From positions 238,418 through 302,417 of the forward strand of contig JAHLLI010000001.1 in NCBI GenBank assembly GCA_020444245.1: a DNA stretch of 64,000 bases, in the 5' to 3' direction. Each line of letters starts with the position of its first letter. Position 1 is the first letter of the stretch. The stretch comes from Actinomycetales bacterium. GTDB taxonomy: Bacteria; Actinomycetota; Actinomycetes; Actinomycetales; Cellulomonadaceae. This document shows positions 46,193 to 57,969 of this stretch, piece by piece. Made by a program: the position numbers and the translations under genes. Below the pieces are notes generated by a model. It was not told the DNA's origin. It did no database searches and saw nothing but the letters and a program-made list of their open reading frames with translations.

Positions 46193-47194
46193 TCATCGGC
46201 CGGCCCGCTCGCGCAGCTCGGCCCGGACGTCGGCGTCGCCGGTGGCCTCGGAGAACGCCTTGACCGCGGCCTTGGCCGCGTCGGACAGCCGCTGCGGGAC
46301 GGCGATCTGGACGGTGACCAGCAGGTCGCCGTCGCCCGACGCGGTGTGCACGCCCTTGCCCCGCACCCGCAGGGTCCGGCCGGACGGGGTGCCCTCGGGC
46401 ACCTTGACCCGCACGGTGGCGCCGTCCAGCGTAGGTACCTCGACCTGCGCGCCGAGCGCAGCCTCGGCGAAGGTCACCGGCAGGGTCACCCGCAGGTCCT
46501 TGCCGGACAGGCTGAACACCGGGTGGGGCTCGACCTTCACCGCGATCACGAGGTCGCCCGGCTCACCGCCGTCGGCGCCGGGTCGGCCCTTGCCGCGCAG
46601 CCGGATCTTCTGCCCGTCGCGCACGCCCGGCGGTATCCGCGCCGTGACGCTGCGGCCGTCGACGGACAGGGTGACTGTCGACCCGGTCACCGCCTGCCGG
46701 AACGGCAAGGTGGTGGTGGCCTGCAGGTCCGCGCCGCGCTGGGCCCGTCGCCCGAACCGGCCGCCACCGGACCCACCACCGCCGAACATCCCGCCCAGCA
46801 GGTCGTCGATGTTCACGCCCTCGCCGCTGGTCGAGTAGCGCACCCGGCCACCGCCGGGGCCGCCTGAACCGGCGCCGAACAGCCCGCTGAACACGTCCTC
46901 GAAACCGCCGGCGCCGGCTCCCGGACCGCCCGCGCCCGCCGCGAAGCGCGCGCCGCCGCCGGCCATCGCCCGCACCGCGTCGTACTGCTTGCGCTGCTCG
47001 GGGTCGGACAGCACCGCATAGGCCTCGCCGACGTCCTTGAACTTCGCCTCGGCCACCGCGTCACCCGGGTTGTGGTCCGGGTGGAGGGTGCGCGCCTTCT
47101 TGCGGTAGGCCTTCTTGATCGCCACCTCGTCGGCGTTCTTGGGCACGCCGAGGATCGCGTAGAAGTCCTTCTCGAACCAGTCCTGGCCCGTCAT
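46193..47194 (-). CDS. dnaJ: Chaperone DnaJ (CbpA/DnaJ1-type, no Cys repeats)
   Basis: KDFYAILGVPKNADEVAIKKAYRKKARTLHPDHNPGD; Gly-rich region; C-terminal DnaJ domain. Confidence 0.95.
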   Translation of the reverse strand: MTGQDWFEKDFYAILGVPKNADEVAIKKAYRKKARTLHPDHNPGDAVAEAKFKDVGEAYAVLSDPEQRKQYDAVRAMAGGGARFAAGAGGPGAGAGGFEDVFSGLFGAGSGGPGGGRVRYSTSGEGVNIDDLLGGMFGGGGSGGGRFGRRAQRGADLQATTTLPFRQAVTGSTVTLSVDGRSVTARIPPGVRDGQKIRLRGKGRPGADGGEPGDLVIAVKVEPHPVFSLSGKDLRVTLPVTFAEAALGAQVEVPTLDGATVRVKVPEGTPSGRTLRVRGKGVHTASGDGDLLVTVQIAVPQRLSDAAKAAVKAFSEATGDADVRAELRERAGR

Positions 47195-47215
47195 CGCGAT
47201 CCTCCCCTCACCCGC

Positions 47216-47260
47216 TTCTGGAACCGATCCGGCGTGCTGCCGACCGGATCGGTTCCAGAA
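47216..47260. repeat. Perfect 17-bp inverted repeat, 11-nt loop, between grpE and dnaJ
   Basis: TTCTGGAACCGATCCGG-cgtgctgccga-CCGGATCGGTTCCAGAA. Confidence 0.95.
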
Positions 47261-47273
47261 CCGGCCGCACGCG

Positions 47274-47902
47274 TCACTCGGGCTCCGCGACCGCCACGCG
47301 CGCCGCGCGGACGATCCGGTCGCCCACCCGGTGGCCGGCCTGGAGGACCTGGACCACCGTCGGCTCGGTCACGTCGTCGGAGTGGGCGTGCATGAGCGCC
47401 TCGTGCACCGTCGGGTCGAACGCCTCGCCGGCCGCGCCGTAGCGCTCCCAGCCGAACCGGCCGAGCGACGCCTCGAACTTCTCGGCGACCGCAGCGAACG
47501 GACCGACCAGCTCGTCGTGGGAGCGTGCGGCGTCGATGTCGTCCAGGACCCCGATCATCGCCTCGACCATGGCGACCACGGTCTGGTCACGGGCCACGAG
47601 CCGGTCGCGCTCGACCCGCTTGCGGTAGTTGACGTACTCGGCCTGGAGCCGCTGGAGGTCCTCCAGCCGCTCGGCCGCGATCGCCTCGGCGGCCTCGAGC
47701 GCAGCGACCACCGGGTGCGTCTCCTCGGCCGAACCCGCGTCGTCGGCCCCGGGGGTCCCGCCCTCGGGGCCGGCCGCCGGGCCCCCGGCCGGGGAGCCCC
47801 CGGCCGGGTCCCGCACGGCACCGGTGTCCGGGTCGATGCGGCGCTTGTCGGTGAAGCGGGGCGGCGGCTCCTCCTGGGCGCCGCCCGGCGCCTGCTGGTC
47901 GG

Positions 47903-47906
<4 letters not shown>
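47274..47906 (-). CDS. grpE: Nucleotide exchange factor GrpE
   Basis: [25 protein letters not shown]...[27 protein letters not shown]. Confidence 0.95.
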
Positions 47907-49765
<1,859 letters not shown>

Positions 49766-49847
49766 GGGTGGTGCTCCCTTGTGTGCGGTGGCGGCCGGTG
49801 GCCGCCGGGTGGTCCGGTTCGTCGCGGCGGACCGCGATTCGTCCTAC

Positions 49848-49868
49848 GTTGAGCCTGCTGCGCTCAAG
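49848..49868. promoter_or_regulatory. HAIR-like HspR box 1 (GTTGAGC-N7-GCTCAAG)
   Basis: Compare HAIR consensus CTTGAGT-N7-ACTCAAG; upstream of dnaK. Confidence 0.82.
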
Positions 49869-49910
49869 TCTGCGGGGTTCACCCGCCGGATGCAAGTCGT
49901 CCGCCGCAAA

Positions 49911-49931
49911 CTTGAGCCTGTCAGACTCAAC
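49911..49931. promoter_or_regulatory. HAIR-like HspR box 2 (CTTGAGC-N7-ACTCAAC)
   Basis: Second HAIR-like element 63 bp centre-to-centre from the first; overlaps the stop of the upstream gene. Confidence 0.82.
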
Positions 49932-50538
49932 TCACCGCGTGGGTCGAGCATTCCCCCGGCCGGCCCGTCCGCCTGAGCCGCACCAACACGGCCTGGACCA
50001 GCTCGCCGAGCCAGAACGCCGGCACCCAGGCCATCAGCGGCGTCACGAGCGCGAGCGAGGCGACCGTGAAGGCGCTGCGCGCACCGCGCGTCCCGACGAG
50101 CGCGAAGAACCCCACGTAGGCCAGCGGGAGCGCAGCGACGGCGTAGGTGGCCACCATGCAGCCGATGCTGCCGGCACCGAACCGGGCGAGAGCCCCCAGC
50201 CGCGCCCGGACCATCGTCGGTTCGAGCCACGCCCAGACGCCGAGGAGGAAGAGCACCATGGCCCCGACGGTCATCAGGGCCGCGAGCCGGGGCGCGGGCT
50301 CGGATTCCGGGAACGTCCGTGCCGCGACGCGCGCGAGCCCCTCCGCCACCCGCCACGCCCCGGCCAGGGCCGCGGCCACGGTGACCGCGATCCGCGGCAG
50401 CGCCGCGAGGCGGACCGACAGCGGCGGACGCACCGGGCGGACGTGGGGCGGTGGGGCGAAGGGGTTCGGCGCACCGATCGGCGGGGCGGCGGGCACGGCA
50501 GGCCGGTCGGCGGGCAGCGGGTGGAGGTCCTCGGGCAC
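49927..50538 (-). CDS. Hypothetical multi-pass membrane protein
   Basis: Several hydrophobic segments: ALMTVGAMVLFLLGVWAWL; MVATYAVAALPLAYVGFFALV; WVPAFWLGELVQAVLV. Confidence 0.75.
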   Translation of the reverse strand: MPEDLHPLPADRPAVPAAPPIGAPNPFAPPPHVRPVRPPLSVRLAALPRIAVTVAAALAGAWRVAEGLARVAARTFPESEPAPRLAALMTVGAMVLFLLGVWAWLEPTMVRARLGALARFGAGSIGCMVATYAVAALPLAYVGFFALVGTRGARSAFTVASLALVTPLMAWVPAFWLGELVQAVLVRLRRTGRPGECSTHAVS

Positions 50539-50671
50539 GCCGCCACGCTAGGTTCGGCACGCGCACCGGCGGGGGCGCCTGTGGACAGCGACCTGCGGCT
50601 CCGATGACCCTGTGGACAGACCGGCATCGGACGGTCTGGCGGTCGCGCGAGCACGGCCCTACCGTCCAGCC

Positions 50672-51076
50672 ATGAGCCTCGACCACTACGCGGTCACGGC
50701 CGCCTCGGGCAGCTACCGGACCGGCGGCGACACGGCGCTGACCACGCTCCCGCACCGCTGGACGCGGGCCGGCATCGAGGTCCACGGCGAGACGACGGGC
50801 GCCCACCTGCTGCACCTCGCGATCGCGTGCTGCGTGCTGGACGACACGCACCGCGAGGCCGAGGCCCTCGGGCTGCACGTCCACGGCGTGCGGGTGCGAG
50901 CGTCCGGCGGCTTCGACGACGGCTGGGCCTCGACCGGCATGGTCTACGCCGTCGACGTCGACAGCCCCGACACCCCCGACGCCGTCGCGCGGCTCCTCGC
51001 CCGCGTCGACGAGGTCGCTGAGGTCCCGAGAACCCTCCGCCACCCCACCCAGGTCAGCCGACTCCCCATCCCCTGA
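50672..51076 (+). CDS. OsmC-family protein
   Basis: GAHLLHLAIACCVLDDTHREAEALGLHVHGVRVRASGGFDD resembles OsmC/Ohr. Confidence 0.7.
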   Translation: MSLDHYAVTAASGSYRTGGDTALTTLPHRWTRAGIEVHGETTGAHLLHLAIACCVLDDTHREAEALGLHVHGVRVRASGGFDDGWASTGMVYAVDVDSPDTPDAVARLLARVDEVAEVPRTLRHPTQVSRLPIP

Positions 51077-51144
51077 CCCGGGGCGGTGCGATACTCGGAC
51101 CGCCGGCCGACCGCGGGCCGGCGTCGCCGACGGAGCCGACGGTC

Positions 51145-52263
51145 ATGTCCACGAGCTCGCGCTGCACGCCGCCCACGCTCCTGGCTCAGCTGTCCGCGAC
51201 CACCGAGCCCGGGGCACGGTGGATCCTGCTCACCGACATCCTGGGCCTGCCCGGGGACCACCCGGAGGTGCTCGACGCGCACCGGGCGGTCCTGGCCGAC
51301 CCACGCACCCGCGCGCTCGTCGACCGCCTGGTGCCGTGGGACCGGGAGAACCCGGTCTCCGGCCACAACCGCCCCGAGTACGCCCCCAACCTGCTCACGC
51401 TGCTGCTGGACGTCGGCGTCGGCCCCGCGGACGATCCCCGGATCGCGGCCTGCCTGACCTCGATGCTCGAGCACCAGGCGCCCGACGGCCGCTTCCTCGC
51501 CCTCGGCCGCGTGCGGCGCGGCGCCGACCTGGTCTGGGCGGCGCTGCCCTGCGACCACCACGCGATCCTCGAGGTGCTCGTGCGCACCGGCCACGCGAAC
51601 GACCCCCGGGTGCGGGCCGGGCTCGAACGACTCGAGCGGGACCTCACGGCCACCCGACAGGGCTCTGCCTGGACGTGTCTGCCCGACCCTCAGGTCGGGT
51701 TCCGCGGACCTGGCCGGCGCGGGGACGTCTGCCCGCAGGTCACCCTCGAGGCGCTGCGGGTGCTCTCGTGGCTGCTGCAGGACGAGCGGCCGCCCGAGGT
51801 CGAGGACGCCGCCCGCACGGTGCTCGGCGTCTGGCGCCGCCGGGCCGAGGAGCGCCCGTACATGTTCGGCCACGGTCGGTCGTTCAAGGAGGGCAAGTCG
51901 CCTCCGACCTGGTACTCGGCGCTCGCCGTCGTCGACACCGTGGGGCGGTTCCCGGCGGTGTGGTCGGGCCCCTCGGCGCGGCCGGAGGACACCCGGGCAC
52001 TCGCCGAGGTGGCTGCGTGCCTGCGCGCCTACTGCGTCGAGCCGGACGGCACCGTCGCGCCCCGGTCGGTCTACCGCGGGTTCGAGGAGCAGGACTTCGG
52101 CGTGCGGGGTCGCCCGTCGGCGATCCTCGGCGCGCTCGTCGCCCGCGCTCTGCACCGGGTGGAGCCGATCGCTCAGGCCGTGGACGCGGTGGACGTGCTC
52201 GCGCTGCCCGGTGCCGGGGCGGGTGGCGCGACCGCCCGGCCGCCCCGGACCGCTCGGGTGTGA
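51145..52263 (+). CDS. Terpenoid cyclase/prenyltransferase-like alpha-alpha toroid protein
   Basis: Helical repeats: RIAACLTSMLEHQAPDGRFLALG, HAILEVLVRTGHANDPRVRAGLERLERDL, CPQVTLEALRVLSWLL, PPTWYSALAVVDTVGRF, GTVAPRSVYRGFEEQDFGVRGRPSAILGALVARAL. Confidence 0.6.
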   Translation: MSTSSRCTPPTLLAQLSATTEPGARWILLTDILGLPGDHPEVLDAHRAVLADPRTRALVDRLVPWDRENPVSGHNRPEYAPNLLTLLLDVGVGPADDPRIAACLTSMLEHQAPDGRFLALGRVRRGADLVWAALPCDHHAILEVLVRTGHANDPRVRAGLERLERDLTATRQGSAWTCLPDPQVGFRGPGRRGDVCPQVTLEALRVLSWLLQDERPPEVEDAARTVLGVWRRRAEERPYMFGHGRSFKEGKSPPTWYSALAVVDTVGRFPAVWSGPSARPEDTRALAEVAACLRAYCVEPDGTVAPRSVYRGFEEQDFGVRGRPSAILGALVARALHRVEPIAQAVDAVDVLALPGAGAGGATARPPRTARV

Positions 52264-52270
52264 CCGCGGC

Positions 52271-54112
52271 TCAGGGGACCTTGCGGGCGGCGCCCTTGTC
52301 CGCGGACTGGGCGAACGCGGCGAAGATCCGCAGGGCCGCGGAGACCTCGCGCTTGCGCTCGGCGGGCTTCCAGCCGATCAGGTCGCGCTCGGCACGCCGG
52401 CGGGCGAGCTCGGCGTCGTCGACCAGGAGCGCCACCCGCCGCCCGGGGATGTCGAACTCGATGAGGTCGCCGTCCTCGACCAGGCCGATCGCCCCGCCGG
52501 ACGCCGCCTCGGGCGACACGTGCCCGACGCTCAGGCCGCTCGACCCGCCGGAGAACCGGCCGTCGGTGATCAGCGCGCACTTGGGCCCGAGCCCCACGCC
52601 CTTGAGGTAGGCGGTCGGGTAGAGCATCTCCTGCATGCCGGGCCCACCCTTGGGGCCCTCGTAGCGCACCACGACGACGTCGCCCTCGACGATCTTCCCG
52701 CCGAGGATCATCTCGACGGCGTCCTCCTGGGACTCGGCGACCTTGGCCGGCCCGGTGAACGTCCACTGGTGCTCCGGCACGCCGGCGGTCTTGACGATGC
52801 AGCCGTCCGGCGCCAGGTTCCCCTTGAGCACGGCCAGCCCGCCGTCCGCGGTGTAGGCGTGCTCCACCGAGCGGATGCATCCGCCCTCGGCGTCCAGGTC
52901 CAGCGACTCCCACACGTTGGTCGAGCTGAACGCCTTCGTGGTGCGCACCCCGCCGGGCGCCGCGTGGTACAGGTCCAGCGCCCGCTCGCTCGCCGACCCG
53001 CCGCGGATGTCCCACTCGGCCAGCCACGCCTCGAGCGTGGGGGAGTGCACCGCGTGGACGGTGTCGTCCATCATCCCGGCGCGGGCGAGCTCGCCCATGA
53101 TCGCGGGCATCCCACCGGCCCGGTGCACGTCCTCCATGTAGTACCGGTGCGAGCTGGGCGCGACCTTGCAGATGCACGGGGTGACCCGCGACAGGGCGTC
53201 GATGTCGTCCTGGTCGAAGTCGATCTGGCCCTCCTGGGCCGCGGCGAGCAGGTGCAGGATCGTGTTGGTCGACCCGCCCATCGCGATGTCCACCCGCATC
53301 GCGTTGGCCAGCGACTCCTTGGTCACGATCGACCGCGGCAGCACCGACGCGTCGTCGTCGCCGTACCAACGGTTCGCGAGCTCGACCACGAGCCTGCCGG
53401 CGTCCAGGAACAGGTCGCGGCGCCGCGACGCCGTGGCCAGCGTCGAGCCGTTGCCCGGCAGCGCGAGCCCGACCACCTCGAGCAGGCAGTTCATCGAGTT
53501 GGCGGTGAACATCCCCGAGCACGACCCGCAGGTCGGGCACGCGTTCTCCTCGATCGAGGTGATCTCCGAGTCCGACACCTCGCGGTCCACGGCCTTGACC
53601 ATCGCGTCGATGAGGTCGAGGCGGGCCTGGACCTTGCCGTCGTCCCCGACCACGACCCGGCCGGCCTCCATCGCGCCGCCGGAGACGAACACGGTCGGGA
53701 TGTTGAGCCGCAGCGCGGCCAGCAGCATCCCCGGCGTGATCTTGTCGCAGTTGGAGATGCAGACCAGGGCGTCGGCCTGGTGCGCGTTGACCATGTACTC
53801 GACCGAGTCCGCGATGACCTCGCGGCTCGGCAGCGAGTAGAGCATCCCGTGGTGGCCCATCGCGATGCCGTCGTCGACGGCGATCGTGTTGAACTCGCGC
53901 GCGATCCCGCCGGCCTCCTTGACCGCGCCGGCGACCAGGTCGCCCATGTCCTTGAGGTGGACGTGGCCGGGCACGAACTGGGTGTAGGAGTTCGCGATCG
54001 CGACCATCGGCTTGCCGAAGTCGTCGTTGGTCAGGCCGGTCGCGCGCCACAGGGCGCGGGCGCCGGCCATGTTGCGACCGTGGGTGGTGGTGCGGGAACG
54101 GAGCTCGGGCAT
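52271..54112 (-). CDS. ilvD: Dihydroxy-acid dehydratase
   Basis: [89 protein letters not shown]. Confidence 0.98.
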   Translation of the reverse strand: MPELRSRTTTHGRNMAGARALWRATGLTNDDFGKPMVAIANSYTQFVPGHVHLKDMGDLVAGAVKEAGGIAREFNTIAVDDGIAMGHHGMLYSLPSREVIADSVEYMVNAHQADALVCISNCDKITPGMLLAALRLNIPTVFVSGGAMEAGRVVVGDDGKVQARLDLIDAMVKAVDREVSDSEITSIEENACPTCGSCSGMFTANSMNCLLEVVGLALPGNGSTLATASRRRDLFLDAGRLVVELANRWYGDDDASVLPRSIVTKESLANAMRVDIAMGGSTNTILHLLAAAQEGQIDFDQDDIDALSRVTPCICKVAPSSHRYYMEDVHRAGGMPAIMGELARAGMMDDTVHAVHSPTLEAWLAEWDIRGGSASERALDLYHAAPGGVRTTKAFSSTNVWESLDLDAEGGCIRSVEHAYTADGGLAVLKGNLAPDGCIVKTAGVPEHQWTFTGPAKVAESQEDAVEMILGGKIVEGDVVVVRYEGPKGGPGMQEMLYPTAYLKGVGLGPKCALITDGRFSGGSSGLSVGHVSPEAASGGAIGLVEDGDLIEFDIPGRRVALLVDDAELARRRAERDLIGWKPAERKREVSAALRIFAAFAQSADKGAARKVP

Positions 54113-54310
54113 GGGGACCTCGGAGGACGTGCGTCGACGCCGTGCCACGTGGCGGGTGCCCGCCTGGCGGCTTCCGGCGAACGGGATGTCGCGGTACCCC
54201 AGGCTAACGCCGCAGGCCAACGACGCCTTCCGGAGGGCCCGCTGCGCGAGACGGCGCGCGGGTCCACCCGGCGCATGCCCGCCGCACGGGACCCGGCGAC
54301 CGCGCCGGCC

Positions 54311-56302
54311 CTACCCGCCGTTCGCCGCCCGCAGGAACGCCTCGAGGATCGGCCCGGCGGTGGTCGAGCCGAACTCCCCCTCGTCGACGAAGACCGCGAC
54401 CGCCAGGTCGCCCTGGATGGCGATCATCCAGGCGTGGTTGAGCGTCCGGCCGTCGGTCTCGAACTCGGCGGTGCCGGTCTTGGCGGCGACCTCGCCACCG
54501 GGCACGTCGAGCAGGAAGGTCGCGCCGCCGTCGGTCACCACGCCGCGCATCAGCTCGTGCAGCGTGGTGGCCTCCGCCTCGGCCAGCGGGGCCGCGCCCG
54601 ACGTGGGCGGGGTGCTGAGTTCGTCGTCGGTGATGATCCGCGGCGCGACCGTGCGCCCGGCCGCGACCGACGCGGCGACGGTGGCCATGCCGAGCGGCGA
54701 GGCCAGCACCCGGCCCTGGCCGATCATCGACGCCGCGTGGTCGGTGCCGGTGGAGGCCGACGGCACCGAGCCGAGGAACGCCGGGAACCCGAGATCCCCG
54801 GCGTCCCAGCCCAGCGAGCCGGCCGCGTCGACCAGCGCCTGTGCCGACGCGGCGTCCCGCTGGGAGATGAAGGCGGTGTTGCAGGAGTTCGCGAACGCCG
54901 TCCGCAACGGCACCGTGCCGAGGGCGCTCGACGGGTAGCCCGGGAAGTTGGAGAACGCGCGCCCGTCGACGGTGATCGTCGGGGTGCACGGCACCGGGGT
55001 GTCGGGCGTGGCTCCCGAGCGCAGCAGGGCGAGCGAGCTGACCACCTTGAACGTCGAGCCTGGCGCGTACTGGCCGAGGGTCGCCGTCGACAGCCCACCG
55101 CCACCCGGGCCGGACGAGACCGCGAGGACGTCGCCGGTGGAAGGCCGCAGCGCGACGATCGCGCTCGCCGGGCCGACGCCGGCGAGCAGGGCGTCCGCCT
55201 CGTTCTGCAGGCCGACGTCGAGCGTGGTGTGCAGGGCCTGACCCGCCACTGGCTCGACGGAGAACAGCTCACGGCGCGCATCGGTGCCCTCTGCCGTCGC
55301 CGCCACCACCAGACCCGGGGTGCCGCGCAGCCGGGCGTCGTACTGGCGCACCAGCCCGCTGAGCCCGGCGAGGTCGCCGGCGGCCACCGCGCCGTCGGAC
55401 TCGTCGATGATCTCGGCGGTCGCGGGGCCCACCACACCGAGCACCTGGCGCGCGAACGCCCTGGTGGGCGCGAGCGGGATGGAGTCGCGCAGGGCGCGCG
55501 CGGCGGGGAAGCCGGCCAGCGCGGCGACGTCGTAGCCGGGGTCGTTCTCGCGCACCACGATCGCCTCGACGAAGGCCTTGGGCCCGGCGGCCTCGACCCG
55601 GGCGGCGAACGCGTCGGGGTCCATGCCGAGCGCCGTCGCGAGGCCCCGCGCCCCCTCCTGCTGGGCGGCCTGGTCGCCGAGGGTCTTGTCGATCCCGATC
55701 CGGTAGACCGGCCGGTCCACGATGAGGGTCACGCCACCCGCACCGAGGACCTCGCCGCGCTGGGTGGCGACCCGCTCGACGCCCAGGACCTCGACGTCGC
55801 TGAGGTCCGGCGCGAGCAGCGTCGAGGCCCAGGCCGCCCGCCAGGTGTCCGCGTCGTCCTGCGCACCGCGCTCCAGACGCGCGTGCGTCGTGTACTCCCA
55901 CGGCTCGGCCACACCGAGGTCCCAGCTGAACGCCAGCGTGGCGGTCGCGAAGTCGTCGTCCTCGGGGTCCACCGCGACGTCGCCCACCGTGACCTCCGGC
56001 TGGTGCGGCTGGAGAGCCTCGTAGGCCGCCGCGCGCCGTGCGGCCGCCGTGGATGCGGCGTCGGCCTGGTCGAACACGACCGCCGAGAAGTCGCCGGACG
56101 CCAGAGCGGACGCGAGCGCCTGCGCGGCGGCCTCCGGCCCCGGCCGCTCGCTCGTACAACCCGCCAGGACAACCGCCGCGGTGACCACCGCCACCGCTCC
56201 TGCGAGCACGCGCGTGCCCGTCCCTCGCCCCCTGCGCACCGTCGTGCCCCCCGTCGTCCAGCGCTCGCCATCGGCTCGCGACTCGTGCTCCGAGCCTGCC
56301 AT
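54311..56302 (-). CDS. Penicillin-binding protein with MecA_N-like (NTF2) domain and transpeptidase domain
   Basis: VLAGCTSERPGPEAAAQALASALASGDFSAV; APGSTFKVVSSLALL (SxxK); FANSCNTAF (SxN); AAKTGTAEF (KTG). Confidence 0.93.
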   Translation of the reverse strand: MAGSEHESRADGERWTTGGTTVRRGRGTGTRVLAGAVAVVTAAVVLAGCTSERPGPEAAAQALASALASGDFSAVVFDQADAASTAAARRAAAYEALQPHQPEVTVGDVAVDPEDDDFATATLAFSWDLGVAEPWEYTTHARLERGAQDDADTWRAAWASTLLAPDLSDVEVLGVERVATQRGEVLGAGGVTLIVDRPVYRIGIDKTLGDQAAQQEGARGLATALGMDPDAFAARVEAAGPKAFVEAIVVRENDPGYDVAALAGFPAARALRDSIPLAPTRAFARQVLGVVGPATAEIIDESDGAVAAGDLAGLSGLVRQYDARLRGTPGLVVAATAEGTDARRELFSVEPVAGQALHTTLDVGLQNEADALLAGVGPASAIVALRPSTGDVLAVSSGPGGGGLSTATLGQYAPGSTFKVVSSLALLRSGATPDTPVPCTPTITVDGRAFSNFPGYPSSALGTVPLRTAFANSCNTAFISQRDAASAQALVDAAGSLGWDAGDLGFPAFLGSVPSASTGTDHAASMIGQGRVLASPLGMATVAASVAAGRTVAPRIITDDELSTPPTSGAAPLAEAEATTLHELMRGVVTDGGATFLLDVPGGEVAAKTGTAEFETDGRTLNHAWMIAIQGDLAVAVFVDEGEFGSTTAGPILEAFLRAANGG

Positions 56303-56333
56303 GTGCGCGGACGCACCGCCCTAGTCTGGTCGT

Positions 56334-56633
56334 GTGATCCGACACGTGGTGGCCTGGACGATGTCCGGCGAGACCGCCGAGGCCCGACGCGCCAACGCCG
56401 AGCGGGTGCGCGACGCGCTGGAGGCGTTGCCCGCGGCGGTGCCGGTGATCCGGCGCCTCGAGGTGGGTCTGGACGTGCGCGACAAGCCCAGCAACTGGGA
56501 CCTGGTGCTCACGGTGGACCTCGACGACCTGGCGGCCCTGGAGGCCTACCGGGCGCACCCCGACCACGTGGTGGTCGCGGACCTGATCGGCAGCCTCGAG
56601 CGCACCCGGATGTGCGTGGACTACGAGGTCTGA
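56334..56633 (+). CDS. Dabb (stress-responsive A/B barrel) family protein
   Basis: MIRHVVAWTMSGETAEARRANAERVRDALEALPAAVPVIRRLEVGLDV...DLDDLAALEAYRAHPDHVVVADLI. Confidence 0.88.
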   Translation: MIRHVVAWTMSGETAEARRANAERVRDALEALPAAVPVIRRLEVGLDVRDKPSNWDLVLTVDLDDLAALEAYRAHPDHVVVADLIGSLERTRMCVDYEV

Positions 56634-56640
56634 GCGACCC

Positions 56641-57903
56641 TCAGACGGTCAGCGACTCGCCCTCGCCGGTGATCCGCACCGACCCCTCGCCCGCCGTCAG
56701 GTCCAGCTCCACGGTGATCGACCGGCCGGCGTCCGGGCCGACTCCCACCGAGCGGTACACGAGCCGTTCGTTGAGCGTCTCGACCACCTCGGTGCGGGCG
56801 TCGGCCAGCCACGGGTGCCGACGGCGCATCCCCACCAGCACGCGGGTGGTCTCGACCATCCAGGCGCCGAGCCCGGACAGCTCGGCGGGGGAGTCCGGCA
56901 GCGCGGGCCGCACCGCGTCGTCGCCGCCGATCCGCTCCTCCTTGACCCCGCGGAACGCGTCCTCGTCGCCGTAGTACAGCGACGGCGAGCCGCCCACCGT
57001 CATGAGCACCGCGAGCGCCAGCACCGCCCCCCGGTCCCCGACCGTCGAGGCGATCCGCGTCACGTCGTGGTTGCCCACGAAGGTCATCGGCCTGAAGTGC
57101 TCGACGAATCCGGTGTGCCGGTCCAGCGCCCAGGCCAGCTCGAAGAGGTTGCGGTCCACCAGCGAGCTCCAGATCGCCTTCCACAGCTCGTACTGCGTCA
57201 CGCCGTCCAGGCCGCTGCGGGCGACGAGGTCGACGTAGTCGCCGTGGATGACCTCGCCGATCACCGTGACGTCGGGGTGGGCGTCGCGCACCCTCGGCAG
57301 CACGCGCGCCCAGAACTCCGGCGGCACGGCGTAGGCCGCGTCGAGGCGCCACGCGTCGGCGCCCGCGTCGAGCCAACGGGTCATGACGCCGGCGACCAGG
57401 TCGGCGACGGCGGGCTCGTCGTGGTTCAGCGCGACGAGCGCGTCGTGACCCTCGAAGGTCGCCGCGCGCGGGCCGCCGGGCGCGGACCAGTCGATCCGGA
57501 ACAGCCGCGCGGCGTCCGACCCGGGCCCCTCGGCCAGGGCGCGACGGAACAGCGGGTGCCGGGCGCCGACGTGGTTGAACACCCCGTCCAGCATCACGCG
57601 CAGCCCGAGGTCGTGCGCCCGGGCGAACAGCCGCTCCAGGTCGGCCCGGTCACCGAGCCGGGGGTCGACCGCGTCGTGGTCGGTGGTGTCGTAGCCGTGG
57701 GTGCTGCTGGCGAACACCGGGCCCAGCTGGATCCCGGTCAGGCCGAGGTCGGCCGCCCGCTCGATCCACGGCGTCAGGCGGTCGAGGCGGTGCACGACCT
57801 CACCGGCCGCGTCCGCGCCGTGGCGCTCGCGGATCGGCGCGCCGACCGCGCCGAGGGGGTAGACGTGCCACCAGAGGTCGCCGGGGATGTGCGCGGTGCT
57901 CAT
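56641..57903 (-). CDS. Alpha-amylase family (GH13) glycosidase
   Basis: GLTGIQLGPVFASSTHGYDTTDHDAVDPRLG; VMLDGVFNHVG; ADAWRLDAAY; VIGEVIHGDYV; FVGNHDVTRI. Confidence 0.93.
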   Translation of the reverse strand: MSTAHIPGDLWWHVYPLGAVGAPIRERHGADAAGEVVHRLDRLTPWIERAADLGLTGIQLGPVFASSTHGYDTTDHDAVDPRLGDRADLERLFARAHDLGLRVMLDGVFNHVGARHPLFRRALAEGPGSDAARLFRIDWSAPGGPRAATFEGHDALVALNHDEPAVADLVAGVMTRWLDAGADAWRLDAAYAVPPEFWARVLPRVRDAHPDVTVIGEVIHGDYVDLVARSGLDGVTQYELWKAIWSSLVDRNLFELAWALDRHTGFVEHFRPMTFVGNHDVTRIASTVGDRGAVLALAVLMTVGGSPSLYYGDEDAFRGVKEERIGGDDAVRPALPDSPAELSGLGAWMVETTRVLVGMRRRHPWLADARTEVVETLNERLVYRSVGVGPDAGRSITVELDLTAGEGSVRITGEGESLTV

Positions 57904-57915
57904 GCCACTCCTTGC

Positions 57916-57928
57916 TGAGTCTGACTCA
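57916..57928. promoter_or_regulatory. Palindrome TGAGTC-T-GACTCA, copy 1
   Basis: Exact 13-mer also at 57938-57950, between divergent amylase and tetR genes. Confidence 0.8.
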
Positions 57929-57937
57929 TCACATTGT

Positions 57938-57950
57938 TGAGTCTGACTCA
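57938..57950. promoter_or_regulatory. Palindrome TGAGTC-T-GACTCA, copy 2
   Basis: 22 bp centre-to-centre from copy 1. Confidence 0.8.
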
Positions 57951-57969
57951 TTTCGGCTAGTCTCGCAAG

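Noticed and set aside
52211-56974. 1587-aa plus-strand ORF spanning ilvD and PBP
   Set aside because: Antisense shadow of ilvD, the PBP and the amylase; composition typical of non-coding frames in GC-rich DNA.
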